Below are positions 17,950 to 26,078 of a DNA stretch of 64,000 bases, in pieces; the stretch's first letter is position 1, and every line of letters begins with the position of its first letter. The DNA lies in NCBI RefSeq assembly GCF_009690905.1, contig NZ_VOSW01000007.1:84600-148599 (forward strand). The letters run 5' to 3'. Source of the DNA: Paraburkholderia madseniana (GTDB lineage Bacteria > Pseudomonadota > Gammaproteobacteria > Burkholderiales > Burkholderiaceae). A program made the translations under genes and the position numbers. The notes under the pieces are model-generated. The model did not search any database. It saw only the letters and a program-made list of their open reading frames with translations, and was not told the DNA's origin.

Positions 17950-18420
17950 TTACGGGGCGTGACCAGTTGCGTCGTCCTCGGCCGTCGCGCCGTCAACAGG
18001 GGCGCGCCAATGGTTGCGAATGCGCGTGGCGAGCGCTTCGAGCGTGGCCGCATCGGCGACTTCGCGTGCATGCATGCGCAGCGGCTGTCCTTCCCAACGC
18101 GGAATCACGTGAAAATGCACATGCGGCACCGTTTGTCCCGCCGCGGCGCCATTGAACTGTCCGATGAACACGCCGTCCGGGCGCAAGGCCGCGCGCACGG
18201 CGATGGCGAGTTTCTGCGTCATGCGCATGCAGGCCACTGTCGAGGCATCCGACAACTCGAAAATCTCAACCGCCGCTTCCTTCGGCACGACCAGCATGTG
18301 GCCGTCGGCCTGCGGCATCAGGTCCATGAAGGCCAGCGCAGCATCGCTTTCTGCCACTTTGATGCAGGGTAGTTCGCCGCGCAGAATCTTCGCGAAGGGA
18401 TTGCTGTCGTCGTAGTTCAT
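17950..18420 (-). CDS. HIT family protein (histidine-triad nucleotide hydrolase)
   Basis: A 156-aa cytoplasmic protein with the histidine triad HVHFHVIPR (about 104-112), the catalytic motif of nucleoside phosphoramidase and dinucleotide hydrolases of the HIT superfamily. The upstream DLMPQADGHMLVVPKEA strand-turn is also typical. ATG at 18420 is chosen because GAGG lies about nine bases upstream and the HIT fold starts with NPFAKILRGE just after; the frame is open to 18483. It is followed by its own terminator. The natural substrate is unknown. Confidence 0.88.
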   Translation of the reverse strand: MNYDDSNPFAKILRGELPCIKVAESDAALAFMDLMPQADGHMLVVPKEAAVEIFELSDASTVACMRMTQKLAIAVRAALRPDGVFIGQFNGAAAGQTVPHVHFHVIPRWEGQPLRMHAREVADAATLEALATRIRNHWRAPVDGATAEDDATGHAP

Positions 18421-18501
18421 CACGCGTCCTCTAGTTGCCGTACGGTTCAAGGTGGAGATGCTGTCGGCGATATTGTCCACCACCTCTGTTACAGCCCGCT
18501 G

Positions 18502-19437
18502 TTACATCGCGCGCGCTGCGCGTTTGATCGCTTGCGGCGGCTGGCCGAACGCGCGCAGAAAGGCGCGCCGCATCCGTTCGGTATCGATAAAGCCGGTTTC
18601 GACCGCGACAGCTTCCATAGAGTGACGGCCCGCTTCGAGCATGGCGCGGGCGGCTTCCACACGCAACGCCTCGATGGCCTTGGCCGGCGATTGGCGCGTT
18701 TCGTCGCGAAAGGCGCGGCTGAACTGGCGCGGACTCAGATGCGCAACGTCGGCGAGCTGTTCGACCGTCAACGGCTCGCGCAGATGGTTCTTCGCGTACG
18801 ACAGCGCGTCCTGAATGCGGTCGGACTTCGGCTCCAGGTCGAGCATGGCCGAGAACTGCGACTGGCCGCCCGTGCGCCGGTGATAGACCACGAGTTTCTT
18901 GGCGATGGCGCGCGAGACCGCGATGCCGAGATCGCTTTCGATCAGCGCCAGACACAGATCGATGCAGGCTGTCATGCCGGCCGAGGTCCACACCGAGCCG
19001 TCGGCGACAAAGATGCGGTCTTCGTCGATACGTGTATCGGGAAAGCGCTGCTGCAAGTTGCGGGCGTGGTACCAGTGGGTCGTGGCATGCCGGCCGTCGA
19101 GGATGCCCGCTTCGGCCAGCACGAAGGCACCGGTGCAGATACTGGTGGTGCGGCGCGAGGCGGCGAGGGCGTCGTTCAAAAACCCCAGCAATCCCGCCGA
19201 CGACGGCTCGATCTGCATCGCGCCCGTGACGACCACCGTGTCATACGCCGGGTCGCCAAACGCCTTTGTCGCAATCTCGACGCCCGACGAGCTGCGCACC
19301 ATCCCGCCCTGTTCGGAGATGACTTCCACCTGGTATTCCGGCTGCCCGGCCTCGAGGTTCGCCAGTTCGAACACGGAGATCGCCACCATATCGAGGATCT
19401 GGAAGCCGGGGAAGACCACCACGCCGATGCGTTTCAT
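18502..19437 (-). CDS. GlxA family transcriptional regulator (DJ-1/PfpI plus AraC HTH)
   Basis: A 311-aa regulator with an N-terminal DJ-1/PfpI-like domain (about 1-170), including the ICTGAFVLAEAG nucleophile-elbow-like turn. A C-terminal AraC/XylS double helix-turn-helix follows (about 205-305: EPLTVEQLADVAHLSPRQFSRAFR). Such proteins usually sense small amine or quaternary-ammonium ligands. It is divergent from the SDR gene at 19613, which is its likely target. The ligand is not known. Confidence 0.88.
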   Translation of the reverse strand: MKRIGVVVFPGFQILDMVAISVFELANLEAGQPEYQVEVISEQGGMVRSSSGVEIATKAFGDPAYDTVVVTGAMQIEPSSAGLLGFLNDALAASRRTTSICTGAFVLAEAGILDGRHATTHWYHARNLQQRFPDTRIDEDRIFVADGSVWTSAGMTACIDLCLALIESDLGIAVSRAIAKKLVVYHRRTGGQSQFSAMLDLEPKSDRIQDALSYAKNHLREPLTVEQLADVAHLSPRQFSRAFRDETRQSPAKAIEALRVEAARAMLEAGRHSMEAVAVETGFIDTERMRRAFLRAFGQPPQAIKRAARAM

Positions 19438-19612
19438 TGCGATGTCCTAAAACGAGGTAAATACGACATTTGAGACAAGAGGCTACGCGCTTAGACTTCA
19501 CTCGTCAACACCGCGATGCCCACAAAAAAGGCGCAGCGGCGGAGGTTTCAGTTTTCCCCATTCATCGATCAGGGCTCAGGCGTGACGCGCTAAGCCCGCA
19601 AGGAGATTCACC

Positions 19613-20413
19613 ATGGCAACGCAAGCAAACAAGGGCACGGCATTGATTACGGGCGCATCGTCGGGCATCGGTGCGGTTTATGCGGACCGCCTCGCGCGGC
19701 GCGGTTACGACCTGATTCTGGTGGCGCGCGACGTCAAACGTCTGACGGGCGTAGCCGAGCGTCTGACCGCGGAAACCGGCCGCCATATCGAGACCATCGC
19801 TGCCGATCTGACCATCAAGGGCGACCAGCGGCGTATCGAGGAGCGTTTGCGCGCCGACCGCGGCATCACCATGCTGGTCAACAACGCGGGCGTCGGCGCG
19901 ACGGCTTCGCTGATCGACTCGAATATCGACGACCTCGACGGCATGATCGAGCTGAACGTGACAGCGCTGACGCGGCTGACGGCTGCAGCCGTGCCGGGTT
20001 TCGTGGAGCGGGGCAATGGCGTCCTGATCAATATTTCGTCCGTCGTCGCACTCTCGCCGGAGTTGCTGAACGGCACCTACAGCGGCACCAAGGCCTATGT
20101 GCTGAACCTGACGCAGTCGCTGCATCATGAAGTGGGCGACAAGGGCGTGCAGTTGCAGGCCGTGCTGCCGGGCGCCACCAGTACCGCGTTCTGGGACCGC
20201 GCCGGTCTCGCGGTTGAACATCTGCCGTCGCAGATCGTGATGACCGCCGAGGACATGGTGGACGCCGCGCTCGTGGGCCTCGACCAGCATGAACTCGTGA
20301 CGATTCCGTCCTTGCCGGATGCGGCCGATTGGGAGCGCTTCAACACCGCACGCCAGCATCTCGGGCCGAACCTGTCGCACAGCGTGCCGGCTGCGCGTTA
20401 TACGCGCGGCTGA
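19613..20413 (+). CDS. Short-chain dehydrogenase/reductase
   Basis: A 266-aa classical SDR. It has the Rossmann motif TGASSGIG near the N-terminus, the NNAG strand, the catalytic Ser in NISSVVAL and the YSGTK Tyr-Lys pair. AAGGAGA lies just upstream of the ATG. It is divergent from the GlxA-type regulator gene, which may control it. The NADVxxLT-type residue pattern around RD after strand 2 suggests NADP preference, but this is a weak inference. The substrate is unknown. Confidence 0.88.
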   Translation: MATQANKGTALITGASSGIGAVYADRLARRGYDLILVARDVKRLTGVAERLTAETGRHIETIAADLTIKGDQRRIEERLRADRGITMLVNNAGVGATASLIDSNIDDLDGMIELNVTALTRLTAAAVPGFVERGNGVLINISSVVALSPELLNGTYSGTKAYVLNLTQSLHHEVGDKGVQLQAVLPGATSTAFWDRAGLAVEHLPSQIVMTAEDMVDAALVGLDQHELVTIPSLPDAADWERFNTARQHLGPNLSHSVPAARYTRG

Positions 20414-20432
20414 ATGCGCGCCTGGTGAACGC

Positions 20433-20960
20433 CTAGCGCCAGTCGGTTGAAACGTCGTCGGGATCGACCAGTGTCAGTCCCGACGACGGCAGCGGCAAGG
20501 CCGTCTTGTAGCGCACCTGCTTGAGCGCAAAGCTCGACCGGATGTTGGAAATGCCTGGAATCTTCGTCAGGTGATCGACGATGAACCGCTCCAGCGTCTG
20601 CATATCCGGCATCACCACGCGCAGCAGATAGTCCGCGTCGCCCGTCATCAGATAGCACTCCATCACCTCGGGGCGCTCCGAAATCGCCTGCTCGAAGCGA
20701 GTCAGCGCGTCTTCCACCTGCTTTTCCAGACTCACCTGGATGAACACGTTGATGCGCAGCCCGAGCGGCTCCGGATTCAGCAGCGTGACCTGCTGCTTGA
20801 ACAGGCCGAGCTTTTCGAGCGCGCGCACGCGGTTGAAGCAGGGCGTGGGCGACAGATTCACCGAGCGGGCCAGATCCGCATTGGTGATGCGCGCGTTCTG
20901 CTGCAACTGGCTCAGGATGCCGATGTCGATGCGGTCGAGTCGTCTGGGTGGTGTGGTCAT
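20433..20960 (-). CDS. Lrp/AsnC-type transcriptional regulator
   Basis: A 175-aa regulator with an N-terminal winged helix-turn-helix (about 8-60: [39 protein letters not shown]) and a C-terminal RAM ligand-binding domain (about 75-150, with [20 protein letters not shown]). It is divergent from the 2-oxoacid dehydrogenase gene at 21113, with a 30-bp palindrome in the shared promoter. The arrangement parallels mdeR/mdeB and bkdR of Pseudomonas. It is probably an amino-acid-responsive activator; the ligand is inferred only. Confidence 0.88.
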   Translation of the reverse strand: MTTPPRRLDRIDIGILSQLQQNARITNADLARSVNLSPTPCFNRVRALEKLGLFKQQVTLLNPEPLGLRINVFIQVSLEKQVEDALTRFEQAISERPEVMECYLMTGDADYLLRVVMPDMQTLERFIVDHLTKIPGISNIRSSFALKQVRYKTALPLPSSGLTLVDPDDVSTDWR

Positions 20961-21020
20961 AGAGTAAATATTCTGTGGTGTGGGCCAAATCCGGAATAAA
21001 TAGCCTATCTCAGTACAGGA

Positions 21021-21050
21021 TCACAAGCAAATGAGACGCTCATTTTGTGA
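21021..21050. promoter_or_regulatory. Large palindrome, probable Lrp-family operator
   Basis: AAATGAG (21029-21035) and CTCATTT (21039-21045) are perfect inverted repeats around ACG. They are nested in outer arms TCACAA (21021-21026) and TTGTGA (21045-21050), with the last T of the inner arm shared. The site lies in the 152-bp gap between the divergent Lrp/AsnC and dehydrogenase genes, 63 bases before the dehydrogenase start. Confidence 0.6.
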
Positions 21051-21112
21051 GCACGTGGTTACCATTGACTCACTCGATCTTGAGCCGAACGCGTCGATGC
21101 GGGAGTGGTGCC

Positions 21113-23863
21113 ATGACGGATTTGTCCAGCGGTAGCAAGCAGTTGCGGTCTTTGGATCTCCAGCGCGCGGAGCGTGCGGAGGCGGAAGATGCTGACCCGC
21201 AGGAAACCGCCGAATGGCTGGAAGCGCTCGATGCCGTGGCCGCTCATGTCGGCCGTGATCGCGCGCAGTTTCTGTTCGACAAGCTCGCGGGGCATGCGCT
21301 GTCGCTGGGTGTGGAATCGGCACGGACCAACGTCACGCCGTACCAGAACACGATCCCGTTCGATCAGCAGCCGCGCTATCCGGGCAATCTCGAACTCGAA
21401 GAACGTTTGGCCGGCGCGCTGCGCTGGAATGCGCTGGCGATGGTGGTGCGCGCAAACCAGGCGTACGGCGAACTCGGCGGCCATATCGCGAGCTATGCGT
21501 CGGCGGCGGATCTGTTCGAGGTCGGCTTCAACCATTCCTTTCGCGCCGCGGCGCCGGGCGGAGAGGAGGGCACGGGCGACCTTGTTTACTTCCAGCCGCA
21601 TTCGTCGCCGGGTGTGTATGCGCGGGCTTATCTCGAAGGCTTTCTCTCTGAGGAACACCTGCAGCATTACCGTCGCGAGATCGGCGGCCCGGGGCTGTGC
21701 TCGTATCCGCATCCGTGGCTGATGCCGGACTTCTGGCAGTTCCCGACCGGCTCGATGGGCATCGGTCCGATCAACGCGATTTATCAGGCGCGCTTCATGC
21801 GCTATCTCGCCAATCGCGGCCTCGTGCAAACGGAAGGCCGCAAGGTGTGGGGCTTCTTCGGCGACGGTGAGATGGACGAGCCGGAATCGACCGGCGCGCT
21901 CTCGATTGCGGCGCGCGAAGGGCTCGATCACCTCGTGTTCGTCATCAACTGCAATTTGCAGCGCCTGGACGGCCCGGTGCGCAGTAACGGCCGCATCATC
22001 GACGAGCTTGAGGCGCACTTCATCGGCGCAGGCTGGAATGTGATCAAGGTGGTGTGGGGCTCGGACTGGGACGCGCTGTTTTCACGCGACCGCACCGGCG
22101 CGTTGCTGCGCGCGTTCGCACACACCGTCGACGGCCAGTTCCAGACATTCTCGGCCAACGACGGCGCATACAACCGCGAGCGCTTCTTCGGCCAGAACCC
22201 GGAGCTTGCCGCGCTCGCCGCGCAACTGAGCGACGACGACATCGACCGCTTGCGCCGCGGCGGCCACGACGTGCGCAAGCTGCACGCGGCGTATGCGAAG
22301 GCGCTCGCGCATCGCGGCCAGCCGACGGTGATTCTCGCGAAGACGATGAAGGGTTTCGGCATGGGCACCACGGGCCAGGGCCGCATGACCACACATCAAC
22401 AGAAGAAACTCGGCTTCGACGACCTCAAGGCGTTTCGCGATCGCTTCCGCCTGCCGCTCACCGATGAGGACGTCGAACAGGTGAAGTTTTACAAGCCAGC
22501 GGACGACAGCCCGGAGATGCAATACCTGCATGCTCGCCGGGCTGCCCTGGGAGGCTATCTGCCCAGAAGGCGGAGAGTGGCATCGAAGGGGCTGATCGTC
22601 CCGCCGATGTCCTCCTGGGGGCATTTCGCGCTGGATTCGAATGGCCGCGAGATGTCCACGACGATGGCGCTGGTTCGCATGCTGACCGCGCTGCTCAAGG
22701 ACAACGAAGTCGGCCCGCGCGTGGTGCCGATCGTCGCGGATGAAGCGCGCACCTTTGGTATGGCGAACATGTTCCGGCAGGTCGGCATCTATTCGCCGCT
22801 TGGGCAGTTGTATGAGCCGGAAGACCTCGGCTCGATGCTCTACTACCGCGAGGACACCAAAGGGCAGATTCTCGAAGAGGGGATTTCGGAAGCGGGCGCG
22901 GTGTCGTCGTGGATCGCGGCGGCGACGTCGTACAGCGTGCACAACCTGCCGATGCTGCCGTTCTACATCTACTACTCGATGTTCGGCTTCCAGCGGATCG
23001 GCGATCTGATCTGGGCGGCGGCGGATCAGCGCGCGAGAGGTTTTCTGATCGGCGCGACGTCGGGTAAGACGACGCTCGGTGGAGAAGGCTTGCAGCATCA
23101 GGATGGCACGAGCCATCTGGCGGCATCGACGATTCCGAACTGCCGCGCGTACGATCCGGCGTTCGCTTACGAGGTTGCCGCGATCGTCGACGAGGGCATG
23201 CGTGAGATGGTCGAAGAACAGCGCGACGTGTTCTATTACGTGACCGTGATGAACGAGAACTACGCGCAGCCTTCGGTGCCGGGTGGTGATTTGACGACGC
23301 TGCGTGAGGGCGTTCTTAAAGGCATCTATCCGCTTGGCGGGGATGCGCAGGCGGCAACGTCGGCAGTTTCAGCGCAGGTGCAATTGCTCGGCGCGGGCGC
23401 GATTCTTGGTGAGGTCATCGCGGCGCGACGGTTGCTCAAGGACGACTGGCAAATTGAAGCCGCGGTGTGGAGCGTGACCAGCTTCACCGAGTTGCAGCGT
23501 GACGGCATGACGTCGGAAAGAAACGCACGTCTTGGCGAGCCGACAGAGGCGCCCTACGTTACGAAAGCGCTCGAAGCATCGCACGGCCCGATCATCGCCG
23601 CGACCGACTATGTTCGCGCGGTGCCAGAACTGATCCGCGCCTACGTGCCGCGCCGCTATGTCACGCTCGGCACGGACGGTTTTGGTCGAAGCGACACGCG
23701 TCAGGCGTTGCGCGAGTTCTTCGAAGTGGACCGCAAGTCGATCGTGATCGCGTCGTTGAAGGCGCTGGTGGACGAAGGCGCAATCGATGCGAGCGTGCTC
23801 GCCGAAGCACGCAACAAGTATCGCGGCGATGCGCCCGTGGGCGCTGCTTCGTGGCAGTGCTGA
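21113..23863 (+). CDS. Homodimeric pyruvate dehydrogenase E1-type 2-oxoacid dehydrogenase (MdeB-like)
   Basis: A 916-aa thiamine-diphosphate enzyme of the AceE family (E. coli AceE is 887 aa). It shows the cofactor motif GDGEMDEPES...INCNLQRLDGP, an N-terminal transketolase-like region with YQNTIPFDQQPRYPG, and C-terminal domains with GFGRSDTR. It stands alone, without E2 and E3 genes, and is controlled by a divergent Lrp-type regulator. The dedicated E1 of central metabolism is therefore presumably elsewhere. In Pseudomonas putida the same arrangement (MdeR/MdeB) handles 2-ketobutyrate from methionine, which makes this the favoured but unproven role. ATG at 21113 has GGGAG upstream. Its stop abuts the wspR stop as TGATCA. 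Confidence 0.85.
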   Translation: MTDLSSGSKQLRSLDLQRAERAEAEDADPQETAEWLEALDAVAAHVGRDRAQFLFDKLAGHALSLGVESARTNVTPYQNTIPFDQQPRYPGNLELEERLAGALRWNALAMVVRANQAYGELGGHIASYASAADLFEVGFNHSFRAAAPGGEEGTGDLVYFQPHSSPGVYARAYLEGFLSEEHLQHYRREIGGPGLCSYPHPWLMPDFWQFPTGSMGIGPINAIYQARFMRYLANRGLVQTEGRKVWGFFGDGEMDEPESTGALSIAAREGLDHLVFVINCNLQRLDGPVRSNGRIIDELEAHFIGAGWNVIKVVWGSDWDALFSRDRTGALLRAFAHTVDGQFQTFSANDGAYNRERFFGQNPELAALAAQLSDDDIDRLRRGGHDVRKLHAAYAKALAHRGQPTVILAKTMKGFGMGTTGQGRMTTHQQKKLGFDDLKAFRDRFRLPLTDEDVEQVKFYKPADDSPEMQYLHARRAALGGYLPRRRRVASKGLIVPPMSSWGHFALDSNGREMSTTMALVRMLTALLKDNEVGPRVVPIVADEARTFGMANMFRQVGIYSPLGQLYEPEDLGSMLYYREDTKGQILEEGISEAGAVSSWIAAATSYSVHNLPMLPFYIYYSMFGFQRIGDLIWAAADQRARGFLIGATSGKTTLGGEGLQHQDGTSHLAASTIPNCRAYDPAFAYEVAAIVDEGMREMVEEQRDVFYYVTVMNENYAQPSVPGGDLTTLREGVLKGIYPLGGDAQAATSAVSAQVQLLGAGAILGEVIAARRLLKDDWQIEAAVWSVTSFTELQRDGMTSERNARLGEPTEAPYVTKALEASHGPIIAATDYVRAVPELIRAYVPRRYVTLGTDGFGRSDTRQALREFFEVDRKSIVIASLKALVDEGAIDASVLAEARNKYRGDAPVGAASWQC

Positions 23864-24973
23864 TCAGCCGCTCACTGACACCTGATTCTTCCCATCGCGT
23901 TTCGCCCGATACAGCCCGACGTCGGCGGCTTCGATCAACGTCGTCACCGGTTCGGTCGCGGACGGCACGATGTTCGCCGCGCCGATGCTGATCGTCACGA
24001 CGCCCGCCGCCGATCCCGCATGCGGAATCGCGAGCCCTTCAATCGCGAGGCGGATTTTCTCGGCGAGCAAGCGCAAGCCGCCCGACGATGTCCCCGGCAA
24101 CACCACCGCGAACTCTTCGCCGCCAAACCGGGCCGCGAGATCGGGCGAGCGTCCCAGACACGACTCGACGGTGTGCGCGACGCGCTTAAGAACCTCGTCA
24201 CCGGCAACGTGTCCATAGGTGTCGTTGTAGGCCTTGAAGTTATCCACATCGATCATCAGAAAGCCGAGGGCCGTCTTGTCGCGCGTGCCGCGACGCCATT
24301 CGGCGGCCAGGTACTGATCGAGGTAGCGGCGATTCGACAAACCCGTCAAGCCGTCCGAATGCGTGAGCCGCTGCAGTTCAAGATTGGTTGCGAGCAACTG
24401 CTGTTGCGACTGGCGCAGGGCCTGATACGCCTCGTCGCGCTGCAACAGGTTCAGATACGAGCGTGAGTGATAGCGAATCCGCGCAATCAATTCGATGCGA
24501 TCCGGCAGCTTCACGAGGTAGTCGTTGGCGCCGGCGGCGAAGGCCGCGCTTTTCACGAGCGGCTCTTCCTTGGTCGACAGCACGATGATCGGAATATCGC
24601 GCGTCGCCGGTTTCTGCCGGTACTGCCGCACGAGGGTGAGGCCGTCGGTGCCGGGCATCACGAGGTCTTGCAGGATCACCGTCGCGCGGGTTTCTTCAGC
24701 GCAGCGCACCGCCTCTTCGGGCGACGCGCAGTAATGGAAGTCGACGCTCGTTTCGTCGGCCAGCGCCTGGCGGACCGCCTCGGCGATGATCGCCTGATCG
24801 TCGACCAGCAACACCATGATCGGGCACTCGGCCGCGGGCGGATTGCCGAGGATGCGCGCTAACGCGTCATCGATGGCGCTATTCGGTGCGTCCTCCGCGT
24901 ATGCCTGCGCGTTCGCGTCGTGTTCTGCGAGTTCCTGCGCGGTGGTGGCCTGATGCGGTTTCGGAGTGTCCAT
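23864..24973 (-). CDS. wspR: Diguanylate cyclase response regulator of the Wsp system
   Basis: A 369-aa output protein that makes c-di-GMP when phosphorylated by WspE. It has an N-terminal receiver domain (about 52-175, phospho-acceptor D103, lysine in the STKEE strand), a helical linker, and a GGDEF domain (about 200-365) with an intact GGEEF active site (284-288). An inhibitory RxxD site (R275-D278) lies exactly five residues upstream, so product inhibition is expected. A roughly 45-residue acidic N-terminal extension precedes the receiver domain. It is the last gene of the operon, 71 bases after wspF. Confidence 0.93.
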   Translation of the reverse strand: MDTPKPHQATTAQELAEHDANAQAYAEDAPNSAIDDALARILGNPPAAECPIMVLLVDDQAIIAEAVRQALADETSVDFHYCASPEEAVRCAEETRATVILQDLVMPGTDGLTLVRQYRQKPATRDIPIIVLSTKEEPLVKSAAFAAGANDYLVKLPDRIELIARIRYHSRSYLNLLQRDEAYQALRQSQQQLLATNLELQRLTHSDGLTGLSNRRYLDQYLAAEWRRGTRDKTALGFLMIDVDNFKAYNDTYGHVAGDEVLKRVAHTVESCLGRSPDLAARFGGEEFAVVLPGTSSGGLRLLAEKIRLAIEGLAIPHAGSAAGVVTISIGAANIVPSATEPVTTLIEAADVGLYRAKRDGKNQVSVSG

Positions 24974-25044
24974 ATTGGTCAGCCAGAATGAATGTCAATG
25001 AGTCGTAGCGGGCTAATGTGCGGCTAGTGTGCGCTTACCGGGCC

Positions 25045-26061
25045 TTAACGTGTGCCGACGGCGGCGGCGAGCGCAGCGGCAATACGGGGCAAAGGCAGAA
25101 TCGCGGCGGCGGCGTCGAGCGCCGCGGCCGCCTTCGGCATGCCGTACACGGCGCAGGTCGCTTCGTCCTGCGCGATCGTGTGATACCCCTTTGTGCGCAT
25201 CGCCTTGAGTCCGATCGCGCCGTCGCGGCCCATGCCGGTCAGCAGCACGCCGATCGCCCGTGCCGGCCAGCGTGCCACGACGCTATGGAAAAACACGTCG
25301 ACGGAAGGCCGGTAGGGTGTTTCCGTCGGCACGTTCGTGTAACCGAGTACGTTAGGCAGCTTCAGGTGCAAATGATCGTCGGTGGCGGCGAGCAACACGA
25401 CGCCTGCTTCCGGCCGGTCGCCTTCGCTGGCGATTCGCACCGGCAGCGCCGACTGCTGGTTCAGCCAGTCGGCCATGCCGGCGGCGAACGCCGCGTCGAC
25501 ATGCTGGACGACGACGATTGCCGCCGGGAAATCCTTCGGCAAACCGGCGAGCAGGGTGGCGAGTGCCGCCGGGCCGCCAGCCGAAGCGCCGATCGCAACC
25601 AGCGGCGTGTCGCGGTTCGTCATGCTTCTGGGCGCCGCCGCAGTTGCTGCGCCAGGCGCGTTGCGCTCAGTGACCAGCGCGGCGATGCTGTCGATCTTGG
25701 TGATCAGGGTGGCGATGCTCTTGTGCGCGTCAGGGCCGCTCAACGAGGGCGTATCCACCGCATCGAGCGCGCCCGCGCCCATCGCTTCGTAGACGCGCCA
25801 CGCGTTCGCGCCCACGTCGACGGTCACGATCAGGATCGCGCACGGCGCCTTCGCCATGATGCGGCGCGTGGCTTCGATGCCGTCGACGTTAGGCATCACG
25901 AGATCCATCAGCACGATGTCGGGCCGCTGCGCGGTGCAGAAATCGACCGCCTGCTGGCCGTCCTGCGCGACCCACAGCACCTCGTAGTCGTGGCGTGCAG
26001 CAAGCGCACGGCGCAGTGCTTCGACGGCGAGGGGCAGGTCATTGACGATTCCGATTTTCAT
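25045..26061 (-). CDS. wspF: CheB-type chemoreceptor methylesterase of the Wsp system
   Basis: A 338-aa two-domain protein. The receiver domain (about 1-120) has phospho-acceptor D53 in LMDLVMP. The C-terminal CheB methylesterase domain (about 150-335) carries the catalytic triad Ser160 (IGASAGGP), His187 (VVQHVD) and Asp280 (GMGRDGA). It removes methyl groups from WspA and so dampens signalling; loss of WspF in Pseudomonas gives wrinkly, c-di-GMP-rich colonies. It lies 17 bases after wspE. Confidence 0.93.
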   Translation of the reverse strand: MKIGIVNDLPLAVEALRRALAARHDYEVLWVAQDGQQAVDFCTAQRPDIVLMDLVMPNVDGIEATRRIMAKAPCAILIVTVDVGANAWRVYEAMGAGALDAVDTPSLSGPDAHKSIATLITKIDSIAALVTERNAPGAATAAAPRSMTNRDTPLVAIGASAGGPAALATLLAGLPKDFPAAIVVVQHVDAAFAAGMADWLNQQSALPVRIASEGDRPEAGVVLLAATDDHLHLKLPNVLGYTNVPTETPYRPSVDVFFHSVVARWPARAIGVLLTGMGRDGAIGLKAMRTKGYHTIAQDEATCAVYGMPKAAAALDAAAAILPLPRIAAALAAAVGTR

Positions 26062-26078
26062 CCGTTTTACCCGTGGGT

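Noticed and set aside
24244..24252. TTATCCACA, a perfect DnaA box sequence
   Set aside because: It lies inside the wspR coding region, encoding the conserved DVDNF segment of the GGDEF domain, with no other boxes around it; most likely chance.
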